A stretch of 64,000 nt of DNA from Eucalyptus grandis (taxonomy: Eukaryota; Streptophyta; Magnoliopsida; Myrtales; Myrtaceae): assembly GCF_016545825.1 (NCBI RefSeq), contig NC_052619.1, forward strand, positions 28,497,803-28,561,802. The letters are read 5' to 3'. The notes below the pieces were generated by a model. That model had not been told where the DNA came from. It was given only the letters and a program-made list of their open reading frames with translations, and did no database searches. Below, in pieces: positions 17,139 to 30,162 of the stretch; position 1 is the stretch's first letter, and the number at the start of each line of letters is the position of its first letter. A program made the position numbers and the translations under genes.

Positions 17139-17718
17139 GAAAAAGACATTTTTGGTAATCATCTTGAGGTTTGTTGCTGGACCAGCTCTAGTGGCCGTGA
17201 GTTCCCTCGTCATGGGATTGTGTGGCGACGTTGTCAGAATCGTTGTCATACAGGTAATGAGATTAAGTCCATTGCGTATCTTCAACCACGTGATTCTATT
17301 AGATTCATTTCACATTATGAACTCAAACAATCAATAGCTCATATTCTAAACCCGCCAACATAGACCTCTATTAAGCCTAGTCATACGATTTTCAAACTAT
17401 AGCTCTGCTTCTTGTTAAATGTATATAACTACTATCGATCAAGAAAAGTGATTTGCAATTTCCCTTTTGCAATCAGCACTGCGACAGCTGCCTACAACTT
17501 TCATCTTTGCGAAAGAATACGAATTACATCCCAAGTGTTCTCAGCACCTTGTCTGTTCTCTGAATTCATTCAATTGAGTTCCGTTCATAATGTTCACCAA
17601 TATGAACTTTCAATTGTCTAAGGAAGTCATCTACACTTAATTATTGCAGGGTGGTATATGGCACATTGGCATCCCTTCCACTCTTGATAGCCTATTATGC
17701 TGCTTTAGAGGTCATATG
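17139..17718 (+). pseudogene. PIN-like auxin efflux carrier pseudogene, 3' part
   Basis: Directly after the copia duplication the PIN exon resumes as MKKTFLVIILRFVAGPALVA and SLVMGLCGDVVRIVVIQ (to about 17252, then a GTAATG donor). A next exon at about 17478-17552 gives LPTTFIFAKEYELHP, matching the conserved PIN block VPFVFAKEYNVHP, but with a decayed end. The last exon (about 17650-17718, after TTATTGCAG) gives VVYGTLASLPLLIAYYAAL and a TGA at 17716-17718, the usual short PIN C terminus. Exon order and intron borders match the family, so this was a spliced gene and not a processed copy. Confidence 0.82.
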
Positions 17719-20224
17719 AAAGCTGACCCACATCCAAAGATTAGGCAAGAATCATTTGAAGAGAGGGAATAAATGATCCATGCAAGTGCAATTGAGAAAA
17801 TTTGGTGGTGATTATCTCATGATTTGTGTAACATCATGAGCAAAATACAACTCAGTGGTGATTTATGCCCAAAATTCCCTTAGTTCATATATAACAGTCA
17901 CGCAAGAAAAGAAATTTCATAGGGAATTTAATTGTAAACTCAACCACAATCAAATGTGGGCAATGTCCATATTGAAACTTACCAAGTTCAGGAATTGGAA
18001 TGTGCTCTTTTAATGCTTTGATCAGGAATATTGCAGAATCCAGGCTTAGTCTGTTCTACGTACCTTGTTGCAATTTGAGCTATGAGGCCCATGTTGTATC
18101 TCATAGCTCCTGGTTTTATCATGTTCCTTTTTTCAGCTGTAATCAATGCCAGGCTAACCTGAGTCGGGCCGGGCTCTTCAATATGCACCACTTTTACTAG
18201 TGTACCCACTTTGAGGCCCAATTAACTTAAGAGTCCTCACAAGCGAATCTATCACGAAGATAATAACGGGGGCTCCCTTGGAGGTCCTTATTTTACTTTC
18301 GAGTATCAAAAAAAATTTCCTTTTTGTGAAAAGAGATGAGTGTATCCATCTATAAATGTTAGAGACGAGCAATTCAAAAGTTCTTATACTCGCAATAGTG
18401 AATAGAGGTGGTTCACTTCTTAGGTGCGCAGCAACCTCGTAGTTGTAGAAGCTCCCCTCCTAATTTATGATACCTTACTGCAACCATGTGTATTCCTATA
18501 TATCTTGGTAAACATACAATCTAGCATAGTAACACAAATTATGACCCAGGAATATGATCCGATCTTAACTATTTGGAACATCTAAGTGTAGGCTTTTATG
18601 GTCCGGTGACCTTACCTCATCATAAGGTAAGGGAATTTACATCGAATAGCAGCTCGAAAGGTTTTTTTTTTTTTTGGTAACAAATCATATCAAAAGTAAA
18701 CTAAACCTAATTTTTAGGAGATCATCTTTCAAAAGGAAAATGAAAATTCTCGTGTAAAAAAATATAGTCATTATAAGAAACTTCATTTATTTTGTGGCAT
18801 TTCACCTCTACAAGAGTAAAGTAGTTTGTTCATAACTTTCTAAAAGAGTTCGTGTCAAATACATATTGTTAAAACAAGTTATCCATCACCTTATTTCTCA
18901 GTATTTTGTTGGTAACTTACCAACAATTTTATTAAATGTGATTCATATATAAATCGACAATGAAAGACAATGTGAATACGACAAGTTATCCATCTCCTGA
19001 AGAGAAGTTTTGCTTCAAACCCAGTTCAAATAAAAGAACACCATGCTAATGTGCTTGAATGATCCAAGTCTCAAGATCAGGTTTGTCACTGAGTGAATAT
19101 AAATACTCCAGTTCAAACAAGCTTAATTTCGTATACGATTACCTTTGCTATGTCAATAAACAAGGTTCATGAGCCAAAAATAGCTCATATTGGAGTCTAT
19201 ATATAGCAAAAAGATTTCCCTCACAATTAGTCATACATGTCACTGTAGCACCTTGAACTTGCAAACTGGGCTTCGCCAGCTAGTAGCACCTAGGCTCCTG
19301 GCATCTTCCTATACCTAGATTCAGGTAATCTAGGGGACACAAAATTGATCATGAAGTTAAATATCATATTAGAGTCACCACTAATTTGTTCAGAAGAACA
19401 AAGTCGATTGGATACCTAAGGGATTAAGCAGTGATGAGAAAGTCGACGACCTAAGTACATTGAAGGAAACCGGTCTACAAAAGAAATTAGATCTTAGGTT
19501 CGGAGGTTCGGTTACGTGTGGGATGAATTAACATTACACGACGCCCTCTTGGTATCAATGCCCATTCTTTTTTCCCCAGGTCATTCATCATCTGAGACGT
19601 TTTTGCAGATGGTGTCCTTCCCTCTGTTGCAGATGGTTGTGCGGTGCTAGCAGTAGTGGATCCTCCAGTTTCTCTGACTTGTTGGGTTAGAGAAACGCTT
19701 TCACTTGCAGACGCCTCAGGAAGTTGAGTAAGATCAACTTCATATGGCCCTTTTGGAGCGCAAGAGAGAACAGTGGCAGTTCGTGTTGATTTGTATACTG
19801 CAGTTACCTTACGAGTACTTCATGATGCTTTGGGAGCCATTACTCTCAGAGGTTGAAGAAGGAGATGACAATTGGGGATTTGATATCGAGAGAGATCCAT
19901 CGGTCGAGAGAGATATATTGACAGAACTTTCAGCCCCCAGAAAAAGGAATGAGCTTACTTAAACGGACGAGAACATTATCAAATTCTATGCCAAGATTTT
20001 TTTTTTTTGTTTGAACAGACGAATCAAGAAATTTTTATTCACTGTTTCTATATATTCTGAAACTTCATCCTTTAGATGTGTTCTAGTCTAGACAAATTGG
20101 TGGACTTTCACGGATGTAAGTCGTTAGAAAAGAAAAAAAGAAGAAGAGAACTATCAATATGCGAAGATTAGATGTAACAGGTCTCTCACAGTTCCTATCA
20201 ATCACTTTTCGTATTTTACGTTTC
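17719..20224. other. Intergenic DNA with an LTR-like fragment, no gene seen
   Basis: No supported gene. The section 19370-19560 (GAGTCACCACTAATTTG ... GGTTCGGTTACGTGTGGG ... GACGCCCTC) resembles the conserved block of long gypsy-type LTRs and distantly parallels 3380-3520, so it is probably a degraded LTR piece. A short frame at 19744-19962 (MALLERKREQWQF) is unassigned. Confidence 0.5.
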
Positions 20225-20227
20225 TTA

Positions 20228-20823
20228 GGGTCCATTTGATAATACTTATGTTTTGGTAAATAATTTCTTTTTAGAAATAGTCTCTTTTTATTTTTATTCA
20301 TCGGAACAATTTTTGAGTAAAAAAACGTTTTTGTAACTACACAAAATTTTTATTCTCAAAATGAAAAAATACATGAATGTGTTTGGTACAATCTACAATT
20401 TTTTTTGTAATGTAGAACTTCTTTTATGTTTTTAATAATTTTTTAAGATTTATTTTCTTTTCTTATTTTTCAGCTACCGCTGACCGTTGCAGTTTCCGTT
20501 GCCATTGCTGCAGGCCAATTGCAGTAGTCAGCGGCGGTTGGTAGTCATCGGCAGCTGGCCATCGATGGTCGGTGGTTAGCGGCGGCCAGCAAGGGGCAGA
20601 AGAAAGGGAAAAAGAAAAAAAATTATTTCTAGAAATTGTTTCCGAGAACAAGAAATTATTTTTTTCTACTTCTTATTTATGTTTTAAATCTATTCTCCGC
20701 CATTTTTTTATTCTGGAGAATAGAAAAATTAATTAACGTTACAAAATGGATTTCCACTCTTTTTCTATTCCAGGGAAAAAAAAAACAGAAAAACAAAAGG
20801 ATAAAAACGTTAACAAACAGCCC
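20228..20823. mobile_element. Harbinger-like MITE with GC-rich core
   Basis: The ends read GGGTCCATTTGATAA and, on the complement, GGGCTGTTTGTTAA. The flanks duplicate TTA (20225-20227 and 20824-20826), the 3-bp target typical of PIF/Harbinger. The arms are AT-rich with repeated TAGAAATAG/TTCTATTCC motifs, and the centre (about 20470-20600) is a GC-rich block of GGCGGTTGG/GGCAGCTGG-type repeats. There is no coding capacity. Confidence 0.72.
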
Positions 20824-20826
20824 TTA

Positions 20827-21167
20827 GTCGTTAGTTCAACCTCAGAGAACCCAAAGGTCCACAGCTCAAGTTTGGTTCTTTTCCGGGACGTAGATCGTTT
20901 GATGACAATCTGTGCGAACGACAGCATGTTGTGGCGGTAGACAAATATTTCTACGTAACTCACACTCCTCAGTCAAGCATAGCTACAGTTAGATAAGACA
21001 AACCAGAACATTCATTTATCAGAGAAATCGCTTCCACCAAGCACTTCATCTTGATGAAACAACAGAAACTCGTTGAGTACTAAAGAGTTCACTAGACAAC
21101 ACACCTTTCGTTTTTTTCTCTTTTCCAAGGAATGTTGCATATCCAAGCTTTTTGACGGATTCGATGC
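20827..21167. other. Short intergenic stretch, downstream of the PP2-like gene
   Basis: Nothing recognisable apart from the presumed 3' UTR of the minus-strand gene that ends at 21168. Confidence 0.5.
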
Positions 21168-22459
21168 TTAATCCTGTGGTCGAAGGACAACACCTTTGAC
21201 AAGGAGTCCGGACTTCCAATGGTCATCCGTTTCGGAGAAGGAAAATCTTATCTCGCCAACATTCTCCGGAGAAGTCATGAATGTACCAACAGGGATGTCT
21301 ATCCATTCACCCTTCGGCTTCACCAACAAATTCTCAATGCGTCCCTGCGTGGTTTTATCCGGTAGAGTGAGGTTTAAGTTCACCGGAACGTTCCACCCAC
21401 TGCTATCTACACTCCTTTTCACCACGAAGGCAACCTCATATGTGGTCTTTGGAGAGAGCTTGACTGTCCTAAACGTGCCGGAAATTTGTAGCCAGCATAC
21501 ACTCAACAGCTTCGCCACGGGTATGTCTTCTTCGCCGTTGTAACTGAAAGTCCAAATTTGGAACAATATGCTAGTTAATGATGACATGAAAACTGTAGAT
21601 AATTTTTCTTCTCTCTTCATGGAGCGCAGGTAGAATTTCGTTATTCGGATCCAATTTGGTCTATTAGCATGTTCACTAGAAGTAATGTTTTCTGCAAGTT
21701 CTATCTACGTAAATCAAGTCGATCTGAGACTTCAAAGGACAAAGGTTGATTCTGTTTTTCACATTCAACTAGAGTATAGTTGATTGATCATCCATATCAT
21801 ATCGGCTGCTTTTTGCAATCAAATCATCCATATCAATCGAAGACTTCAAAACAAACCAATTAACTCCAAGTAAATCAAGCAGCGATGAGTACCCTTTTAA
21901 ACGAAATTACGAAGACATAATCATCATTGCTTTCTTGTATTGCTAATTCTACCGGACAAACACACGTTTCAAGAAGTAACCATTAAAACTAACAAGTACC
22001 CGCGTTTTCTTCCATGTAATAGCCTATTGTGTCCACATTGAAGAGTGAATATAGTTACCATTCTTCCGCCTCGTTGATCCAACCCCAGTATTGCTTATTT
22101 TCGATCCAACAGATGGATAACTTTTTAGCAAGCAACAAGAAGCAATTCTTTTGGAGATCTTCGTCGACCCAGAACTTCTACAATTTCAAAAAGTGAATGG
22201 GACATTCATATCATCGATTCAAGTTTGCTACACATTTCTCGTGTCTAAATTAAATAATTACAAAGTGGAATACCTGTTTGTAATCCTGTTTTTTATCCTT
22301 TATGATCACTCCACCGTAGACCCGATTGCACAACTCTTCGACGCCGATCGAGGAATCCGCGTTCGTCACTCTTCGAACAAGCGTTACGGCGAGGAGAGGA
22401 GGCCTTCTCGCTTCAGCTAGTCTTACTGGTGCTGAGCCTTCCTTAGTTTTCTCTTCCAT
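21168..22459 (-). CDS. Phloem protein 2 (PP2-A1-like) lectin, three exons
   Basis: Minus-strand gene reconstructed from three exons with consistent phases: 22459-22274 (ATG, 62 codons, donor CAG/GTATTC), 22177-22059 (acceptor TTGTAG, donor TG/GTAACT) and 21543-21168 (acceptor TTTCAG, stop included). The sum is 681 bp, encoding 226 residues with no internal stop. Exon 2 encodes KFWVDEDLQKNCFLLLAKKL and SICWIENKQYWGWI, and exon 3 encodes AKLLSVCWLQISGTF, TYEVAFVVKR and WKSGLLVKGVVLRP, the ordered blocks of the PP2 domain of cucurbit and Arabidopsis PP2-A proteins. PP2 lectins bind N-acetylglucosamine-type glycans and accumulate in sieve elements. The N-terminal 60 residues are unlike F-box or TIR extensions of other PP2 classes. 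A longer N terminus is excluded by an upstream stop with no further ATG. Expression is unknown. Confidence 0.75.
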
Positions 22460-24095
22460 TTTTTCACCATTGAGTGTCTCGCAGCAGGCTGTTCCAATTG
22501 AAAAGGAAGTCTCGACACTCAAAATTTTGGGAGGAAGGATGGGAAGAGAAGGGGTGACTGTAGTTGGCTTTCCGGTCTTAACTAATAATCAAAAGGTATT
22601 CTTTTTTTTAATATTAATCTGCGAATGCACCCGGAATTGAGTTAGGTAAAATCCTGCTGCCGGTTTCAGAAGTTCAACATATTAAGCCACGAAATCAGGA
22701 TCAATATAAGCCGCATAACCCTTGCGCATTTTCTCAATTCAGGGCTTTTCTTTATCCTTGCATGCGTTTCAATTCTGATTATTCATAAGCAAATGTGAAC
22801 CAAAAAAAATAGCTTGAACTGTAAAATCGGGCTTGTTTCGGCTTTGAGCTTGTTTAGTTTAATTAATCAAGGAAAAACATGATCTAATAAATCGAAAGGC
22901 CAAACTGAACCAATAAGTCCAATTGAAAGCCCTCCCTCGGAGCAGTTGTCTCATACCTTTTCTTAGGGAGGATTTTTCTCCTGTTTTATTTTACGATAGC
23001 TCCCAGCTTCTTAGTCTATTTTGTCAAAAAAAAAAAAAAATCCCGGAGATCTCAAGGATAATTTCGGGATATGAAATTATTTTGTTTCCATTTATTTTAT
23101 TTCTGAATTTTTGGAATTAGGAAGTGAATCGCTTGAAGTAGGACGTAGGAAATCTGTTCCCATCTCTTGCTATTTTCTAGTAATCCTAGGCTTTATTTAT
23201 ATTTTATGTTCTTTGTAATAATATATGCAATAAAAAAAATAGGTTCTTCTTTGAAATCCACGTAGTTTATATATTGGAATGGTCCTCTAACCCTTTTGCC
23301 TGATGAAAATGAATGGCATTACTGATCCTTTGCTTAATTACCATCACTATATTTTTATTGATTTACATTCGTGGGAAACACCAAATGCATAACTAAAGAA
23401 TCAAATTACATCCATGGGAAACAATCGACGTACGTCTATTAAAAGGAAAGCCTATATAGAGAAAGTTCCTTTACAGATTGAACCATTTATGTTTTCTATT
23501 GTTGAAATCACCATTTATCTTGAAAATTTATGGACAAAACAAACTCAAGTTTAAAATAGTTGCTGAGGATTCAGAAATAAAGAATAAAAAATTACATTTG
23601 TGATGTTGCGAAAGTGATTGTAATATGTTTTTTGCTGTTGTTTTTTTTATTGTCTTGCTTTGTAAGCAATGGCCAACAATTTCTTGTGCATGGCGTAGGG
23701 AACAACAAGACTAATAAAGATCGTTATTTTGACATTGATAATTTAGTAAAGATCATAATGTGAAATGAACGGTGTCGTTATGGACTAGCATATATATATA
23801 TATATCGAGAGAGAGAGAGAGAAATAATTAGTTCTTTGTCCACTATCTCCTCAATGGAGTCGCTTTTCACTTGGACTAATTAGGAGAGGTTTGGATTCTC
23901 TCTTTTGGATGGGCCTACTCATCAATTTACACACTCCAGTTGCAATAATAAATGTGCCTTTTCTTTCGTGACTATGATTACCATACGTGAAGCTTACATG
24001 TGCTGCATACACATTCTTTGAAAGGAAAATCTCACCCTGCTCTTCTCTATCATGTGCAGGACCGTGCAGTAAGCGATAGGAAAGGCAACCTATTT
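22460..24095. other. AT-rich intergenic DNA with simple repeats
   Basis: This is the putative promoter region of the minus-strand PP2-like gene and then non-coding DNA. There is an A-run at about 23026-23040 and a (TA)n(GA)n simple repeat at about 23791-23822. No gene seen. Confidence 0.55.
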
Positions 24096-24914
24096 GGGTT
24101 TCATGAATCATGTATAGGTAAAATTAACAAAAATACAGCAAAAACAAAGATGATATATTTTATACATGATTCTCCGAAGGCGTTGTTCGTGCGTTTTAAT
24201 AAAAAATCTGAATATAAAAGAGAGTTAAACAAATTACCTCTCGAAGCGCGCTTTAAACGAGTGGTTCGGATGTTCTTCAATTCGAGCCCCACAGACACCG
24301 GACCTTTAGTTTAGACACACCAACAATGAATGTCGAATGGAAGAGAGAACTTTTGGATAATCACCACTATGATCGTGCTAGCAATCTCGTGGAAACAATC
24401 CCCGTATCCTTGATGTTTTAGCCACGGGCCAAAATGAGAGAATCCATTTTTCTTTCTTGCATACCAAAACACAAGAACACGCACACACGTTTCTCTCTAT
24501 CTTTTTCAACATTTTAGCGGCATTTAAAAAAAAAAAAAAAAAAAACTTTTCACGACTCAGCAATGGTTTCTCATTTTGGGCCATGGCTAAAACATCAAGG
24601 ATACGTGGATTGTCTCCACGAGATTGCTAGCACGATCATAGTGGTGATTATCCGAAAGTTCTCTCTTCCATTCGACATCCATTGTTGGTGTGTCTGAACT
24701 AGAAGTCCGACGTTTGTGGGGCTCGAATTGAAGAACATCCAAACCAATTCGTTTAAAGCGTGCTTCGAGAGGTAATTCGTTTAACTCCCTTTTATATTCA
24801 GATTTTTTATTAAAACACACAAACAACGCCTTCGGAGAATCATGTATAAAATATATCATCTTTGTTTCTGCTGTGTTTTTGTTAATTTTACCTATACATG
24901 ATTCATGAAACCCC
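24096..24914. repeat. Large inverted repeat (350-bp arms, about 119-bp loop) at the 5' side of copia element 2
   Basis: The left arm 24096-24445 (GGGTTTCATGAATCATG ...) is the reverse complement of the right arm 24565-24914, with scattered mismatches (over 90% identity by eye) and equal lengths. The loop contains a poly(A) run (24528-24545). The right arm ends within a few bases of a copia primer-binding site, so in plus orientation it looks like the R-U5 part of an LTR; the left arm is then an inverted copy of the same LTR part. The parallel short frames in both arms (HESCIGKINKNTA) merely reflect this. Confidence 0.85.
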
Positions 24915-24935
24915 AACAAAGTGGTATCGAGCCAA

Positions 24936-26221
24936 CCTTAGGCGTTTTTCGTGCATTTAATTGATTCATAGTTCAAAGATATTTTTGCGTTTAAATGACC
25001 AATTTATTTTTTGTTAAGAGAATCTCTTGCTCTTATGTGGCCTATAGAAGTTGATTAATTTATGTGACAAATTTAATCAACTAAGCAAAAATTAGAACTA
25101 AATCAATTTTGAATCCCGGAGCTTTAAATTTTGAATTTATGACTCGCAAGGAAGGGTGGTGATCATGGAAAAATCCCTAATCATTATGATTGTTGTATGG
25201 ATGAATGTATGATGATTACAGGTATTCTTTTTGGGGTTGTAATTATTAAATGGAGGCTGCATCCTTCCTTTTTATATTTATTTTTATGAAGTGTAATTTT
25301 AGCATAGTTTAGTATATCAATTGTTGATGTAAATGCTACGAAAGAGGAGGAGCCATTGGAGGAGCCGTTAAGCCGGTGAGATCTATGGGCCTGGTCTTTG
25401 AAGAGTTCAAAGATTCAAGAAGAAATGAAGGGCATGTCTCTATTATTAAAACATTAAAATGGCTAAATGGATCTCTTTGGCTCGAGACCCATTGAACCAT
25501 AATTCCATGATCATCACGTAGGATAGATGTTTATGTGATATCTATTTATTTATTGTGTTTATGTTATCGTGCATGTTAAACCGGTTAATGTGCAAAGTGA
25601 GACTGTAAATAACGACCCAAAATATCCTTATTAATAATATTAAGTCGAAACGGGTTTCGGACTCGTGGCCTTCCATCGTCGTGGTTTGATCCAATATTAT
25701 AGTGGTTAACTGACCGGCTATGGATACATAGGGGTTAATTACCATTCATAATATTGGACCACTCCATTATGCATGTGATGCTGTGAGGTTGGAGCCAAAT
25801 AATTTCTAATAGCTGTCGGGTGAGGGAATCGCTTGTGCCTTCAATACTTGCATGAGATGATGGGCGAGACTTAACTATGATCATGATGCCAATAACTGTT
25901 AGATGAGGCTTTCATGGTCTAGAGGCTGAAGTTATGATTGGGACTCACATATGATACATTGAACAAGTTGGTTCACTCACTAAGTTCATAGGACACCAAT
26001 AACTGTCAGGTGAGGTGGGCTTTGGGCTAGTGGGACTCCAATCCCCACTAGTAATCTTTACCCAACAAAGATTACCGCTTCCCATCTTAAGGAGTATGTG
26101 ATTCGAATATAAATTTAGTGGGAGGATCTATTTCATTTAAAGGCCAAAAAGAAATAGTTATTTTGAAAGATACAACGACTAACAATTTATTTTCTGCAAC
26201 AGATATATTATTACTTTGAAA
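24936..26221 (+). other. Untranslated leader of copia element 2
   Basis: Non-coding stretch between the primer-binding site and gag. It contains three short repeats of an ATAACTGTCAGGTGAGG-like phrase (about 25811, 25892 and 25989), which may be packaging-related or simply decayed duplication. Confidence 0.5.
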
Positions 26222-27038
26222 ATGGTGACCACAAACCCACTCGCTTCTTTACTTGATGAGAATTGTTTGACTGGACCCAATTTCACTAAGTAAGTGAGGA
26301 ATTTGAGAATTGTTCTCAATTTAGAAAATATTGGGTATGTGCTTGATGAAAAGATACCAAACTCCTTTCTTGAGGGTGGGACCCAAGAAGAGCGTGTCAC
26401 TTATGATAAGTGGTGTGACGATGACTTAAAAGTTAGGTCATATATGCTTGCTTCGATGAATAATGAATTACAGAAGAAGTATGAATCTATGGAAGATGCT
26501 AGGTTGATCATTTTGGGCTTAAAAAAAAAAATACTTTGATGAGAATAGTTGAACCTCTAGATATGAGATATCTAAGGCATTGTATCATATGAGGATGGCT
26601 GAAGGATCATCAGTTAGTGATCATGCTTTGAAAATGATCTGGCACATTGAAGAATTGGCTAGGCTGAATCTCGTTATGGACAACGAGTTAGCTGTGGATT
26701 TGATCCTCCAATCTTTACCCGATTCCTTCTTTGGTTTTGTTCAAAAATTTCACATGCATAAGATGGAAAAAACTCTTACTGAGTTACATAGCATGTTGGT
26801 AGTTTATGAGAAGGAAATGCATAACACAAGACCAAATGTAATGGCTATGGCTAATGCGTCTTCTTCAAGGGGTAAGACTGTTTTAAAGAAAAAGAAATGG
26901 AAGAGGCCTGTCAAACCTGTTGCGCGACCAAAACCCAAGATCGATAAAGAGAAATGTCATTACTGTGGTGTCAAGAGGCACTGGAGGAGGAACTGTAAGA
27001 AGTACCTCGCGAGCTTGAAGGTCAAGCTCAAGGACTAA
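26222..27038 (+). pseudogene. Copia 2 gag, broken
   Basis: The ATG at 26222 opens MVTTNPLASLLDENCLTGPN, a copia Gag start, then hits TAA at 26291-26293. The frame continues with RNLRIVLNLENIGYVLDEKI, breaks at an A-run near 26520-26531, and resumes in another frame from 26580 with LYHMRMAEGSSVSDHALKM and ELAVDLILQSLPDSFFGFV. The nucleocapsid knuckle CHYCGVKRHWRRNC (26958-26999) keeps CX2CX4HX4C spacing. At least one stop and one frameshift make it non-functional. Confidence 0.87.
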
Positions 27039-30000
27039 CCTTATGAAGGTATGGTGTCTATGCTTATTGAAATTAATCTTATGGTTAGTGCTGAATGCAG
27101 CTCATGGTTTCTAGATTATACTGCAACTTCACATATTTATATGTTTTTGCAAAATCTGGAAATAAGTAGGATGCTAGGGTGAAATGAAATTGTCCTAACA
27201 TTTGCCAATGGAGCAAGAGTTGCTGTGTTAGCTATAGGGACTTTTCCTTTATGTTTGCATTATGGACATGTATTGGTTTTAAATAACTGTTTGCATTATA
27301 AGAATGCTGTTAGGAACATCATCTCTATATCTCGTTTGGGTCTCTTTAGCTGATGATGTGTGTTCTATTTATCATAATAGAAGATGTGTTGGTTCTAGCT
27401 TATTAACCAATAATCATTATACCACTACAATATCCGATAATGCGATTACCAATGTCAATAAGCAAAATAGAATTGATATAAATGCAATAACGAATAAACA
27501 CCCTAGAGACAGTCCAAATAAAAAGTATGGTTGGCATCTCCGATTAGGTCATATTGGAGAAGACAGAATTAACAAGTTGAGTAATGATGGGTACATTGAT
27601 CCATCAAATTTTGAGTCATACTCGATTTGTGAATTATGTCTTCTAGGAAAAATGACCAAAGCGCCTTTTGTGGGACATAATGTGCGAGCTGCTGACATAT
27701 TAGGATTAATACATATAGATGGAAACTGCTAGAGGTGGTTATAATTACTTCATTACCTTCACCGATGATCAGTCACGGTATGATTATTTATAAGTCATGA
27801 AGTATAAATCTGAATCCTTTAAAAAGTTCAAGGAATTCAAGACCAAAGTTGAGAAACAAACAAGAAAATGTATTAAGGCTCTTCGATCGGATCGAGAATG
27901 TGAAAACCTTAGTACTGAATTCCTAGACTATCTTAAAGAGAGTGGCATTTTATCACAATGGATACCTCCTGGAACTCCAGAACATAATGGTGTATCTGAA
28001 CGAAGAAATCGTACTTTATTAGATATGGTGCGATCTATGATGAGTTACACCAATTTGCCAATATCCCTTTGGGGATATGTCCTTGAGACAACTGTATATA
28101 TACTAAACAGAGCGCTGTCCAAATTTGTTCCAACTATGCCCTATGAGATATGGCATAGTAGAAAACCTAGTCTTAATCATATTAAGATTTGGGGTTGTCC
28201 AGCTTTCGTAAAAAAGCTGAAAATGGAAAAATTGAAGGCAAGATCTGAACAAAGTCGCTTCATTGGATATCCAAAGGAAACTCTTGGATATTACTTTTAT
28301 TTTCATTTAGACCAAAGAATTTTGGTGAGCAAGCACTCGTCTTTTCTAGAAAATCAGTTTGTCCAAGAAGGTGGTGCTGGGCAAAAAATATTTTTACAAG
28401 AAGAAAATAATGAAGTACCAAACAACCGAGTTTAGATACCAATCTCTGATTCGGTGGGAGCTTCTGATACACATCCTCTTGAGAGAAGTGCGAGAACGTC
28501 TCGCCCACGTGCTTGTTATATACACTCGATTGAACATAATGAACCATTATTCATTGTGAATGATAACGATCAACCTGGTGATCCTAAAATCTATGAGGAG
28601 GCGATGTCGGACATCGATTATGGTAAATGGCTAGAAACCATGAAATCCGAAATGGATTCAATGTATTCCAGTAAAGTTTGGACCTTAATTAACCTGCTTG
28701 ATGGTATTATGCCAATTGGTTGTAAATGGATCTTCAAGAGGAAGATGAATGCTGAAGGTCAAATTGGAACTTACAAAGCACGGTTGGTGGCAAATGGATA
28801 TTGTCAGAAAGAAGGAATTGATTATGACGAAATTTTCTCACCTATGGCCATGCTAAAATCCATTCAAATTATGTTGGTTATAGCTGTACACCTTTATTAT
28901 GAGATATTCCATATGGATGTCCAAACGGCTTTTCTAAATGATTTTATTGAGGAGAACATCTATATGAAACAGCCATGGGGTTTTGAATCCAATAGTGAAA
29001 AACATAAAGTGTGTAAGCTTAAAAGATCCATTTATGGACTTAAACAAGCCTCCAGAAGTTGGAATATCCGTTTTGATGAGGTAGTCAAATCATTTGGCTT
29101 CATAAAAAATCCGGATGAACCTTGTGTATACAAGAAGATCAGTGGGAGTGCAATTGCATTTCTAGTTTTGTATGTCGAAGATATACTTTTGATTGAAAAT
29201 GATGTACCGATAATATCATTGATAAAACTATTCTTGTCACAGAAATTCTCCGTGAAAAATTTAGGAGAGGCAACCTACATTTTACGTATCAAGAACTATA
29301 GAGATAGATCAAGACGACTGATTGGCCTCTCATAGTCTACATACATAGATAAAGTATTAACACGTTTTAACATGTAATGTTCAAAAGAGGATTATTGCCT
29401 TTTAGGCAAGGAATTCGTCTTTCTCAAGATATGTGTCCCAACACTCCCGAAGAAAGAGAGTGGATGTCAAAGATACCATATGCAGATACCATATGCATCT
29501 GCTATTGGAAGTATAATGTATGCTATGTTATGTACTAGACCTGATATTGCACATGCTGTAAGTATTAATAGCAGATATCTGTATGATCCAGGAGAAAAGC
29601 ACTGGATAGCAGTCAAGAATATTCTTAAGTATTTGCGAAGGACTAAGGATCTATTCTTGATATGTGGAAAAGGAGAATTTAAAGTTATAGCTTATACTGA
29701 TTTCGATTTTCAATCGGATCCTAATGATTATAAGTCTATGTCTGGTTTGTCTTTACATTCAATGGTGGCGCAGTTAGTTGGAAAAGTTTCAAACAAAGCA
29801 TAACTGCCGATTCCACCATTGAGGCAGAGTATGTAGCTGCTTCTGAAGCAGCAAAGGGAGCCGCTTGGATGAAGAAATTTATTTCTGAACTTGGAGTCGT
29901 TCCTTCAATTCAGCAACCGATTACATTATTTTGTGACAACAATGGGGCGATAGCTCAAGCTAAGGAGCCAATGTCTCACCAGAAGTCCAAGCACATTGAG

Positions 30001-30162
30001 AGACGCTTCCATCTCATCAGAAAAATTGTTGGGAGAGATGATATCGCCTTGCAGAAAATTGCCTTAGCGGAAAATGTGGCAGATCCCTTCACTAAGGCCC
30101 TACCTCAGTCTTCTTTTGAAAGGTATATTGACAAAATAGGTTTGAGGTACCAGACAAGTTGA
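27039..30162 (+). pseudogene. Copia 2 pol: protease, integrase, reverse transcriptase, RNase H; broken
   Basis: The protease site reads FLDYTATSHI instead of LDSGATSHI, so the catalytic Asp remains but Ser-Gly are lost. Integrase shows WHLRLGHIGEDRINKLSN (about 27532), CELCLLGKMTKAPF, ALRSDRECENL and GTPEHNGVSERRNRT. Reverse transcriptase shows KWIFKRKMNAEG, FHMDVQTAFLND and LYVEDILLI (about 29168-29194), where the first Asp of the catalytic YVDD pair is Glu. RNase H shows DNNGAIAQAKEP and KHIERRFHLI and ends at 30162. Stops at 27730, 28433 and 29333 and several frameshifts interrupt it. Confidence 0.9.

Noticed and set aside
24000..24314. Matching frames in both arms of the 24-kb hairpin (HESCIGKINKNTA)
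   Set aside because: They are the two arms of one inverted repeat in LTR-like DNA; no domain and different ends.
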